The notes under the pieces: generated by a model
Told to the model about the DNA's origin: nothing
Database searches by the model: none
Seen by the model: only the letters and a program-made list of their open reading frames with translations
Assembly (NCBI GenBank): GCA_023422565.1
Contig: JAFAGR010000096.1
Location: 25,976 to 89,975, forward strand
DNA: 64,000 nucleotides
Direction of reading: 5' to 3'
From: Bacteroidota bacterium
Lineage (GTDB): Bacteria > Bacteroidota > Bacteroidia > Chitinophagales > Chitinophagaceae
Position numbers and translations under genes: made by a program
Shown here: positions 42,389 through 49,736 of the stretch, in pieces
Numbering within the stretch: position 1 is the first letter of the stretch
Layout: each line of letters starts with the position of its first letter

Positions 42389-42595
42389 CTATTCCTTGTT
42401 CTTGCTTTCCATTTTTGAAAGAATTTTCTTTACCTCTTCATCGGTGCTTCTCAGTTTGTTCTGGCAAAACTCCAGCAACTGGGAAGCCCTTTTTATTTTA
42501 TCTGAGAGTTCATCGATCGAAATTTCGTCATTCTCCAAATCTTCAGCCAGCTGTTGTAATTCAGCAAGCGCGCTGCTATAGGTCATCTTCTCCAT
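42389..42595 (-). CDS. xseB: Exodeoxyribonuclease VII small subunit
   Basis: A 68-residue helical subunit of exonuclease VII, which degrades single-stranded DNA. MTYSSALAELQQLAEDLEND and the SQLLEFCQNKLRSTDEEV region fit the family. It overlaps the end of xseA by 20 bases, so the two are translated together. Confidence 0.93.
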   Translation of the reverse strand: MEKMTYSSALAELQQLAEDLENDEISIDELSDKIKRASQLLEFCQNKLRSTDEEVKKILSKMESKNKE

Positions 42596-43892
42596 GGCTC
42601 AAATTTACATCGGTTACTTCAGACGTTACCCTTCCGTCGTGAAATTGTGTGGTGATAGCAGAGCCCGGCTTCAACAGGGCGGCGTCTTTTACCAATTTCC
42701 CATTATGAAAAACAAGTGAAAATCCCCTTTTAAGAATTTTTTCCGGGCCCATCATCTTTAAGGTTTGCCCCATGGCAGAGAGACGGTTTTGCTCTATCAC
42801 CAGAAGATGCTTTGTGGCCTGCTTTACCATTTGCAAAATAGATTGAACCTCCCCTGACCTGTTTCGCAACCCGGTTAAAGCGTGAGATGTAAAACTGTTG
42901 CGAAGCTCGTTCAGGTTTTGCCGGTGAACGAAAGTGACCTCCTTCATGCTGCCCTGCAAAGCAGTATTCAGGTAATGGAGTTGCTCCTTTTTCCTGCTTA
43001 CTAACGCAGGCGCATATTCGAAAATTCGGGAACCGACAAGTAGCAATTGGTCTTCAAAGCTCTTGTTGTGGTCAATGATGAAGGCGGCTACCTTGGTTGG
43101 AGTTTTTAAGGAACGCCAGGCCATCAGGTCTGCAATCGATTCGTTCCTTGTATGTCCGATCCCTGTAATAATGGGGATAGGAAAACGTGCAATTGCGCGA
43201 CTAAGCCGGTAGGAGTTAAATGCAATCAGATCAGTGTCAGCGCCTCCTCCGCGTACAATTGCCACAGCGTCGTAATTGATTTCCAAAGAGACTATCTCAA
43301 TAAGTTTCTCCACTAATTTCAGATCTGCACCAACCCCCTGTACCGGCGCCGGGTATTCATCAATTTGAAATTTGTAATCATACAGATTGCTTTCAATTTC
43401 ATGAATAAAGTCGCGGAAGCCGTCTGTTCCGGGAGAACCTATAAGGGCGATGCGTTGTATAACGGTTGGCGGTATCCGAAGTTTATTGAAACTGGAGTAT
43501 TCCCCATCGGTTAGCATCACAAAGCCCGGATTTTCTTCCACGAGCCGGTCAAGCGTCAACTGTTTCTCCATGGCAAGTTTACCTAAGGTGAAACTCGGAT
43601 CTACGTCGAGTATGTTAAGCTTTAACCCGTAAGCAATGTGATACTCCACACGAACCTGAAGAAGCAGTTGAAGGTTGTTATCGAATTTTTGGCCGGTGAG
43701 AGATTCAAACCTTCTTATTCGATTAACGCCATGGCTCCATACCGTGGCGGCTATAGTGGTAAGAAGCGAATTACTTTCGGGAGCTTTTTCAACCAGGTTA
43801 AGAAAATAATAGTTTTTTCCTGAATAGTATCGCAGGCCGGAAACCTCGGCAACTACCCAGAATGTTTTTCCCGCGAAGCTGTTTTGAACCAC
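42576..43892 (-). CDS. xseA: Exodeoxyribonuclease VII large subunit, start uncertain
   Basis: The catalytic large subunit of exonuclease VII. The coordinates use the GTG at 43892 (438 residues), the first standard start codon. The translated sequence upstream in the same frame continues as SHISLSQLTRIIEAV, which matches the conserved XseA N-terminus (ylSVSELNRxIKxLL). The frame stays open to a TAA at 43971-43973 and contains no ATG, GTG or TTG in that part, only ATT codons (43944-43952) and one ATA. The OB-fold (FWVVAEVSGLRYYSGKNYYF), the catalytic core (AIVRGGGADTDLIAFNSYRL, TGIGHTRNESIADLMAW) and the coiled coil are intact. Confidence 0.92.
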   Translation of the reverse strand: MVQNSFAGKTFWVVAEVSGLRYYSGKNYYFLNLVEKAPESNSLLTTIAATVWSHGVNRIRRFESLTGQKFDNNLQLLLQVRVEYHIAYGLKLNILDVDPSFTLGKLAMEKQLTLDRLVEENPGFVMLTDGEYSSFNKLRIPPTVIQRIALIGSPGTDGFRDFIHEIESNLYDYKFQIDEYPAPVQGVGADLKLVEKLIEIVSLEINYDAVAIVRGGGADTDLIAFNSYRLSRAIARFPIPIITGIGHTRNESIADLMAWRSLKTPTKVAAFIIDHNKSFEDQLLLVGSRIFEYAPALVSRKKEQLHYLNTALQGSMKEVTFVHRQNLNELRNSFTSHALTGLRNRSGEVQSILQMVKQATKHLLVIEQNRLSAMGQTLKMMGPEKILKRGFSLVFHNGKLVKDAALLKPGSAITTQFHDGRVTSEVTDVNLSHGEDDL

Positions 43893-44342
43893 GGCTTCAA
43901 TGATGCGGGTGAGCTGGGAAAGAGATATGTGAGATGCAGGGGTAATAATAATTACTGTTTTGAAAGTAAATTAAGGAAAAAGCAGGCTATTCTGCCCGTG
44001 CGGAGAAATGGTTGAGCCCGAAACCCCCTCCTGCCCCCAAACCCTTGCTGCGATTGGGTTTTCCGGCGATACGGCCTTCTGTAAAATGTCTCCAAAAATA
44101 CTAACTCCCATAAATTAATACCCTTTAATGGGCATGATTTCCCCTTGTTAAGCCTATAAAAAGTGATATGCAGCAATCAAAATTCATTTCCAAATTGCCA
44201 GCATTTATCTGCAACGGGGCCAGGTGCCGGAATCGTGGTACTACTATCGACCCGGAAACCCCGCCGCTCTAAAAAATCCCGCTTTTTAACACACCTTAAG
44301 CCAAACAACAAAATCACCCTATTTTTACACAAATTAACCAAT
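43893..44342. other. Gap between xseA and the duplicated-domain lipoprotein gene
   Basis: About 450 bases. The first 60 or so are probably the true 5' end of xseA (see that entry). The rest holds C-rich, coding-unlike sequence and no tRNA, terminator or promoter that I can support. An in-frame extension of the next gene (from 44163) has no signal peptide or family match and is not called. Confidence 0.4.
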
Positions 44343-45506
44343 ATGATCCCCCACTTGTTCAGACTTTCCTTTCTCCTGATCGCAGGTTTTTTTCTCGCCT
44401 CCTGCCAAAAAGAATTCACAATTGAAGGCCTCACCCCTCCTCCAACCACAGGGCCCGCAGCCTTTACCTGGGAAGGAGCCCCGGGAGTTTGTGCTACCGC
44501 CATCGTCGGCGGAACTTACGCTGCCGGAACCGCACTTGACAGTTCAAACCGCGTAACGATAGTGGTGAATGTAAATACGATAGGCACGTATTCGGTTACT
44601 ACAGACACCAGCAATGGCATTCGTTTCTCAGGCTCCGGAAGCTTCACCGCTACCGGCCCCCAGTCAATTATTCTTTATGGCAGCGGAACGCCAACCGCTG
44701 CGGTAGCTGCAATATTTTCCGCCGGAGCCAACGCTTGCTCATTCACCATAAACACAGGTGCGCCAATTCCGCCGGCTGCTTTTACATGGGAAGGTGCTCC
44801 CGGCGCATGCACATCAGCTACAGTTGACGGAACATATTCGGTAGGCACCCCTCTTGATGCTTCAAATAAGGTTACGATTTCGGTGAATGTTACCACTGCC
44901 GGTGCCTGGTCAGCAACCACCTCAAATGAAAATGGTATTCAATTTACCGGTTCCGGCAACTTTACAACAACCGGTATTCAAAATGTTGTTCTGCAGGGCT
45001 CCGGCACACCCGTGGCTGCCGTGGATGCAACCTTTACGCCGGGCACAGGCGCCTGTTCATTCACCGTCACTTCTACCGCTGCTCCTGCAGGCGATTTCCT
45101 TAGAGCGAAGATCGATGGCGTGTTGAAAAGTTTTAACGAATCATCTTTTGCCCAGTGGGAAGCCGATACCTTGTCGATTGGCGGTATGGTTCCCGGATCG
45201 CTGTTTGAAGTGTTCGCAATAGATATAAAAGGTGACGGCAACCTCGTAAATGGTGTGTACCAGGAACAGGGCGCGGTACCGGGAGCTACAGTTTATGTGG
45301 AAGCGGGATATACAACCGACAACCTCGATATATGGTATGTGGATGCAAATGCCCCAACGCCTCGCACCAATCCGTTCCAGGTAACTATTACAAATATTAC
45401 TACCACACGCGTGGAAGGAACTTTTTCGGGGGGACTCTGGAACGCCGCAGGAGGCATGACGCAACTAACGGTTACGGAAGGTGAATTTAGTTTACCAATT
45501 CTATAA
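44343..45506 (+). CDS. Secreted lipoprotein with two tandem 100-residue repeats
   Basis: A 387-residue protein. I start at the ATG at 44343 (MIPHLFRLSFLLIAGFFL), which begins a lipoprotein signal ending at LASC (Cys20). Two homologous beta-rich units follow, roughly residues 40-138 and 140-240. Both begin PAAFTWEGAPG, contain a GTY...N.VTI.VNV core and end ACSFTI/ACSFTV. The last 135 residues (FLRAKIDGVLKSFNESSFAQ onward) resemble a different secreted beta domain of the DUF6252 sort seen in Chitinophagaceae lipoproteins. Function unknown; surface exposure is likely. A terminator follows. Confidence 0.8.
   Translation: MIPHLFRLSFLLIAGFFLASCQKEFTIEGLTPPPTTGPAAFTWEGAPGVCATAIVGGTYAAGTALDSSNRVTIVVNVNTIGTYSVTTDTSNGIRFSGSGSFTATGPQSIILYGSGTPTAAVAAIFSAGANACSFTINTGAPIPPAAFTWEGAPGACTSATVDGTYSVGTPLDASNKVTISVNVTTAGAWSATTSNENGIQFTGSGNFTTTGIQNVVLQGSGTPVAAVDATFTPGTGACSFTVTSTAAPAGDFLRAKIDGVLKSFNESSFAQWEADTLSIGGMVPGSLFEVFAIDIKGDGNLVNGVYQEQGAVPGATVYVEAGYTTDNLDIWYVDANAPTPRTNPFQVTITNITTTRVEGTFSGGLWNAAGGMTQLTVTEGEFSLPIL
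44454..45066 (+). repeat. Imperfect 300-bp direct repeat encoding duplicated domains
   Basis: The segments encoding the two PAAFTWEGAPG units (about 44454-44755 and 44769-45066) are direct repeats at protein level, with many synonymous differences, so the duplication is not recent. Confidence 0.7.
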
Positions 45507-45567
45507 TATTGGATTGAGGGTTAAAACTGTGTGACGACATCGGTTTGCCTGATCCAAAAGAAACGCG

Positions 45568-45600
45568 AAATGGGATGCAAAAAACTGCATCCCATTTTTT
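45568..45600 (+). terminator. Rho-independent terminator after the duplicated-domain lipoprotein gene
   Basis: A perfect 12-bp stem (AAATGGGATGCA, 45568-45579, with complement 45586-45597) with a 6-base loop and a run of T, 61 bases after the stop. The remainder of the gap to cls shows nothing recognisable. Confidence 0.88.
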
Positions 45601-45728
45601 ATATCAGTTTCGTAAGAAAATAGGAATTCAAAATGATCTTGTTGCAGATAATTGGTGCTGCAGGCAACCTTCAACAGAAATATCTTGCATTTTACAATTG
45701 CCGGCTCCAACAAAAAGAAAACGTCAAT

Positions 45729-47174
45729 CTATAAGCTGGGCGACAATAATCTCGCTATCTTCTCTGGCATCTTCTTCAGAAAGGGCCGCCTGAACCAGGC
45801 CTCGGCATCGATCTTTGTTGCAAACTGAAGATCTTCAAAGAACACACGGCGAAGCCTTTCAGAAAATTCATTGTCATAAATAATCGCATTCACCTCAAAA
45901 TTCAATTCAAAACTCCGGATGTCCATATTTGCCGTACCCACAATAGACAATCTGCCATCGGCCACCAGTGTTTTCGCATGAACAAATCCTTTTTGGTAAA
46001 GGTAAATTTCCACACCGGCCTGCAACAGGTGGTGATAGTATGCCTGTGCGGCATAGTTTACCAACTTCGAATCGCTCTTGCCTGGCACAAGCAACTTAAC
46101 TTTCAATCCGCTCAAGGCCGCGATGCGCAAGGCATTCACCACACTCTCCCCGGGGATGAAGTAAGGAGTGGTAATTAAAATTTCTTCGCGGGCAAGATAG
46201 ATTGCCTGTAAAATTGAAAATAAAATTGAGGGCTGAACAGAATCCGGCCCGCTGCCCACAACCTGTACGAAAGTTGGCTTCAGCGAAGCGTCCACCTTGT
46301 TAAAGTGCCTTGATTCCGGTTGCAGGGAATTAGGGCAGCAGAAATTCCAGTCTGTTATAAAAAGGTATTGAAGATAATAAACTCCCGTTCCAACAATTTT
46401 TAAATGCGTATCCCTCCAAAACATTTTATGTTTACCATTGTTCCGATACTTATCGCTCACGTTTATTCCGCCCACGTATCCAATGGTGCCGTCAATAACA
46501 ACTATCTTCCTGTGATTACGATAATTAAGACGGTTGGCCAAAAGATAAAACAGAACTTTGTGAAATGGATGGACCTCAACTCCCGCATCTCGCATCCTCT
46601 TCTCGAGTTTCTTCTTAATTGTAGGGCTTCCAAAATCGTCGTAAATGAACCTGACCTTAACGCCTTCGAGTGATTTTTTTATAAGCAATTCAATTACCTC
46701 CGAGCCGATCTCATCCTGTTCAAAAATGTAATATTCTATGTGGATGTGATCTTTCGCCGCTGCAATATCAGCGAGCATTTCGGGAAACTTCTCTTCACCA
46801 TTCACCAGTAACTTCACTTCGTTGTGGCGCGTGAGAGGGGTTTGCAGATCACGTATCAGCATAGTGGCAAGTTCTCCCATGGTGCCCTGCTCCACGTCTA
46901 TCTTTTTAAGCATTGAATCATTATACTGCTGAATTCCCTCCTTTACGCCGGCAAGCAATAATTCATCCTGCGTCATCTTTTTGTTGTACAACTTCTTCTT
47001 CCAGTAATTCGCTCCGAAGGCCAGGTAAAATAAAATTCCGCCGACAGGCACAAAAAAAACCAAAAGCAGATAGGCCATGGTTTTCGTTGGACTCAAAGTT
47101 TCATATAAGATCCGCACCATCACCAAAACAAGAACTATGATGTAGGCTATTAGGGCGATAGTTTGCCAGCTCAT
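45729..47174 (-). CDS. cls: Cardiolipin synthase (phospholipase D type)
   Basis: Makes cardiolipin from phosphatidylglycerol in the inner membrane. The 481 residues contain two N-terminal membrane helices (IALIAYIIVLVLVMVRILY and MAYLLLVFFVPVGGILFYL) and two HKD motifs: NHRKIVVIDGTIGYVGG and VHAKTLVADGRLSIVGTAN. Both are complete. It is a single minus-strand gene with a long array of 7-bp repeats upstream. Confidence 0.94.
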   Translation of the reverse strand: MSWQTIALIAYIIVLVLVMVRILYETLSPTKTMAYLLLVFFVPVGGILFYLAFGANYWKKKLYNKKMTQDELLLAGVKEGIQQYNDSMLKKIDVEQGTMGELATMLIRDLQTPLTRHNEVKLLVNGEEKFPEMLADIAAAKDHIHIEYYIFEQDEIGSEVIELLIKKSLEGVKVRFIYDDFGSPTIKKKLEKRMRDAGVEVHPFHKVLFYLLANRLNYRNHRKIVVIDGTIGYVGGINVSDKYRNNGKHKMFWRDTHLKIVGTGVYYLQYLFITDWNFCCPNSLQPESRHFNKVDASLKPTFVQVVGSGPDSVQPSILFSILQAIYLAREEILITTPYFIPGESVVNALRIAALSGLKVKLLVPGKSDSKLVNYAAQAYYHHLLQAGVEIYLYQKGFVHAKTLVADGRLSIVGTANMDIRSFELNFEVNAIIYDNEFSERLRRVFFEDLQFATKIDAEAWFRRPFLKKMPEKIARLLSPSL

Positions 47175-47239
47175 AAATGATTTGAGAATTGTGAATACAA
47201 AATACGGATTAAAGTATTAAGATGGGGATTTGGAAGATG

Positions 47240-47362
47240 TGGCAAAGGTACAGGGCACACGTTGTAAGGTTAAGGGTTTAAGTTATAAGACCCCTGACTT
47301 CCAATACCAACTACCAACTACGAACTACAAACCAGGAACAAGGAACCAGGAACTAGGAACTG
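47240..47362. repeat. Long degenerate 7-bp tandem array (about 17 units)
   Basis: The gap between cls and the arginase-family gene is almost filled by consecutive 7-base units in one unbroken phase. The first part uses units like GGTTAAG and GGTTTAA, and the second part ACTACCA, ACTACGA, ACCAGGA and ACTAGGA. The array ends six bases before the arginase stop codon. Individual units vary but the period does not. Confidence 0.7.
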
Positions 47363-47367
47363 CCTCA

Positions 47368-48315
47368 TCAATTCATCATCAACACATTCACACTTCGCTG
47401 CAGAATATTAAAAGCGATCTCCGCCATCAGGTTTTCCTTATCAAGAGTGGGATTCACTTCTGTAATTTCAAAACAGCAAACTTTACGGTTTTGCATAAAT
47501 TTGCTGATCAGGTCTTCCGCCTCACGTTCGCGCAAACCATTGCTAACAGGCGTTCCTGTGCCTTTTGAGATCGCGGAATCAAGACTGTCCACATCAAAAC
47601 TCACGTAAATATCCGTGCAATCACTCAGGTATCTTAACACTTTCCTGCTCACATTTTCCGCACCGTTGCGCCTTACTTCGCTGGTAGGAATAACTTTCAT
47701 GCCGTGCTTTTCGATCAAATTTTTTTCTTCCTTTTCAAAATCACGGAGTGAAATAAACACAATGTCTTCCGGCAAAACTTTTTGCTTTATTCCCCCGATC
47801 GTTTTTAACTGGTTCCAGATCTTTTCCGTTTTCTCATCAAGAGTATGCACCTTATTGTCCAGGTTATCTTCGGCAATTGCCGTGGCAAGCGGCATTCCAT
47901 GCATATTGCCGGATGGTGTGGTATAGGGAGTGTGCAGGTCGGCATGCGCGTCTATCCAAATCACTCCAAGTTTTGATTTCGGCTTGGCCATTTTAATTCC
48001 GGCTATCGTTCCTCCGGCATTACTATGGTCTCCGCTAAGTATCACGGGGAAAAAATTATTTTTGATACTGTCACTAACGGCCTTGCTTATACGCTCATAC
48101 ATGCTTAATACGCCGTGAATGCGCTTTGCATATGGGGAATGTATTTGTTCAAACAACAGCTGATTTTCTACCTGGATCTTCTCTGATGGAAAATGAACGA
48201 AAAAATTGCTCATAAAATCAAGCGCAGCAATTTTGATCGCATCAATGCCAAGGCTCGCACCGCGTGTTCCCGCACCAATTTCTGATGGCACTTCTATCAA
48301 CTTAATATTTTTCAT
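47368..48315 (-). CDS. rocF: Arginase/agmatinase/formiminoglutamase family hydrolase
   Basis: A Mn-dependent ureohydrolase of 315 residues. Metal-binding motifs are complete: LSGDHSNAGGTIAG, WIDAHADLHTPYT and YVSFDVDSLDSAIS, with EITEVNP near the end. The sequence is closest to arginase by eye (NMHGMPLA, GTGTPVSNGL), but agmatinase or formimidoylglutamase cannot be excluded without a tree. No urease or histidine-degradation genes are nearby. No recognisable promoter is visible upstream. Confidence 0.88.
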   Translation of the reverse strand: MKNIKLIEVPSEIGAGTRGASLGIDAIKIAALDFMSNFFVHFPSEKIQVENQLLFEQIHSPYAKRIHGVLSMYERISKAVSDSIKNNFFPVILSGDHSNAGGTIAGIKMAKPKSKLGVIWIDAHADLHTPYTTPSGNMHGMPLATAIAEDNLDNKVHTLDEKTEKIWNQLKTIGGIKQKVLPEDIVFISLRDFEKEEKNLIEKHGMKVIPTSEVRRNGAENVSRKVLRYLSDCTDIYVSFDVDSLDSAISKGTGTPVSNGLREREAEDLISKFMQNRKVCCFEITEVNPTLDKENLMAEIAFNILQRSVNVLMMN

Positions 48316-48410
48316 AAAGCGAAAGTAAGGGCATTTTTTTTAATGATTTCATGGTGTGTACGCCGAACATAAGGCTCCGCAACATCATCCTGTCCCGCTT
48401 TACGTTATAG

Positions 48411-48460
48411 TCCTCCGCCCCGTTTACCCAGGCGGGGCGTCCGGGCTATACACTCAATCG
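48411..48460 (+). repeat. Bacteroidota REP-like intergenic element, copy 2 (diverged)
   Basis: A hairpin (CCGCC, 48415-48419, with GGCGG, 48431-48435; extended by CGCCCC/GGGGCG pairing) is followed by TCCGGGCTATACACTCAATC. The order hairpin then CCGGGCT matches copy 1 at 33150-33231 and the intergenic repeat I recall from this phylum. Confidence 0.55.
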
Positions 48461-48565
48461 GGCGTAGAGAGATGGTCGGATTACATAAGAAAAGGCGCAC
48501 GGCATATGCAGCAGGCTGCAGGCATTTGCTCCAAACACCTTATGTAATTTTTTTGAAGCAGGTTT

Positions 48566-48600
48566 GATTAGAGACTACAGACTGTTGGCTAATGACTAAA
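48566..48600. repeat. Degenerate 7-bp tandem array (5 units)
   Basis: Units such as GACTACA and GATTAGA repeat in phase immediately before the terminator of the TPR gene. Same size class as the arrays at 1123, 34315, 47240 and 57143. Confidence 0.5.
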
Positions 48601-48623
48601 AAAGCCGGGATCTCTCCCGACTT
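48597..48623 (-). terminator. Terminator of the glg operon
   Basis: A 9-bp stem with one G-T wobble (48602-48610 with 48615-48623) and a 4-base loop; on the minus strand it ends in six T. It lies 72 bases beyond the TPR gene stop, the last gene of the glgA-glgC-glgB run. Confidence 0.75.
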
Positions 48624-48694
48624 ATGAATAACCACACAAAAAACAAGCACAGTGATTAGTATCTTAATATTGATCCCGTTGTCCGAATACCTTT

Positions 48695-49708
48695 TTAAAA
48701 AGGCATTTCCTTTTTCTTTCTAAGGCTCGCAAGAGATGGATCCATCTCAATGGCTTTATCGCACATTTGCTGGCCCCGGTCTTTTTCTCCTTTCTTTTGA
48801 AAATTCAATCCAGCCTGATAAAGCGCTTTACCGTTATTAGGGTTCTTCTCCAGCATTTGTTGACAATATTCAAGCGACTTATCAAACTTCTTTTGCTGAT
48901 AAAGTATTTCCGCAAGCCCCATCAAAATTTCCGTGTTTCCCGGCTTCTTCCTGATCACTTCAAGCAACAAAGTTTCTCCTCTTTCCGTATCTCCCGCATA
49001 GAGGGCGGCGAACCCAAAATTCTCCTTGAAATCATTCGATTGTACGTAACCCGCCGCAGCAGCTTTGTCAAACATGATCACCGCAGGTTTATACTGCGCC
49101 TGGTTGTAATAAATTAAACCGAGCTCATACATCCACAAACTTTTTGTCGGGTCTATTAAAACCGCTTTTTCATAATAAGGGATCGCCTTATTATATTCCT
49201 CCATGTCCAGGTAATTCCGGCCGAGCGTATAAGCCACTTCGGCATCATCACCGTTCGCGTCCAGTGCTTTTTTTAATTCCTTTTCGGCTTCCGGAAAATT
49301 TTCAAGCTGGTACTGGCTTAAGCCGATTATCCGGTTCGCATTGCCGCATTGCCTGCATTTCCGTGCCATTTCGATCGCCTTGTCGTATTGACGAAAATTG
49401 AAATAAAGATTTGTGAGCTGCTCAATAGCTTCTGCATTTGAAGGCTGAAGACTGTTCACTTTCTTAAAACTTTCCATTGCCGGATGAAGTTTCCGCATTT
49501 CCAGGTACGCATAACCGTTATGCATAATGGCTTCAATGTTTTCCGGGCTGAATGTGAGCGACTTCTCAAAATTTCGTGATGCAATTAAGTATCTTTTTGC
49601 ATCCATCTCCTGCTTTCCAAGCCGGAGGTAGTGGGCTGCGCTGTCGGTTGCCTGCGCAGAGGCAAACGCGGAAACGCATAGTAATAGTATCAGAGGTAGG
49701 TTTTTCAT
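48695..49708 (-). CDS. Secreted TPR protein downstream of glgB
   Basis: A 337-residue protein with a signal peptide (cleavage near ASA, residue 18) and about eight TPR units from residue 24 to the end (for example PSNAEAIEQLTNLYFNFRQY, AEVAYTLGRNYLDMEEYNKA, ALYQAGLNFQKKGEKDRG). It follows glgB by 28 bases and is probably in its operon. Why a periplasmic repeat protein would be made with glycogen enzymes is unclear; the link may be only positional. Confidence 0.82.
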   Translation of the reverse strand: MKNLPLILLLCVSAFASAQATDSAAHYLRLGKQEMDAKRYLIASRNFEKSLTFSPENIEAIMHNGYAYLEMRKLHPAMESFKKVNSLQPSNAEAIEQLTNLYFNFRQYDKAIEMARKCRQCGNANRIIGLSQYQLENFPEAEKELKKALDANGDDAEVAYTLGRNYLDMEEYNKAIPYYEKAVLIDPTKSLWMYELGLIYYNQAQYKPAVIMFDKAAAAGYVQSNDFKENFGFAALYAGDTERGETLLLEVIRKKPGNTEILMGLAEILYQQKKFDKSLEYCQQMLEKNPNNGKALYQAGLNFQKKGEKDRGQQMCDKAIEMDPSLASLRKKKEMPF

Positions 49709-49736
49709 GGCGGCGAACTAGCAAATAATATTCCAC

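Larger units (their letters stand above)
48316..48694. other. Gap between the arginase-family and TPR genes
   Basis: 379 bases without a gene. It holds a REP-like element (48411-48460), a five-unit 7-bp array (48566-48600) and a minus-strand terminator (48597-48623). I see no coding capacity. Confidence 0.5.

Noticed and set aside
42382..42395. Short palindrome GGAATA-AC-TATTCC at the M16/xseB junction considered as a terminator
   Set aside because: The stem is AT-rich with a two-base loop and no T-run, too weak to support.
47240..47362. Short tandem arrays considered as a CRISPR array
   Set aside because: Units are 7-9 bases and directly adjacent, with no unique spacers and no cas genes nearby.
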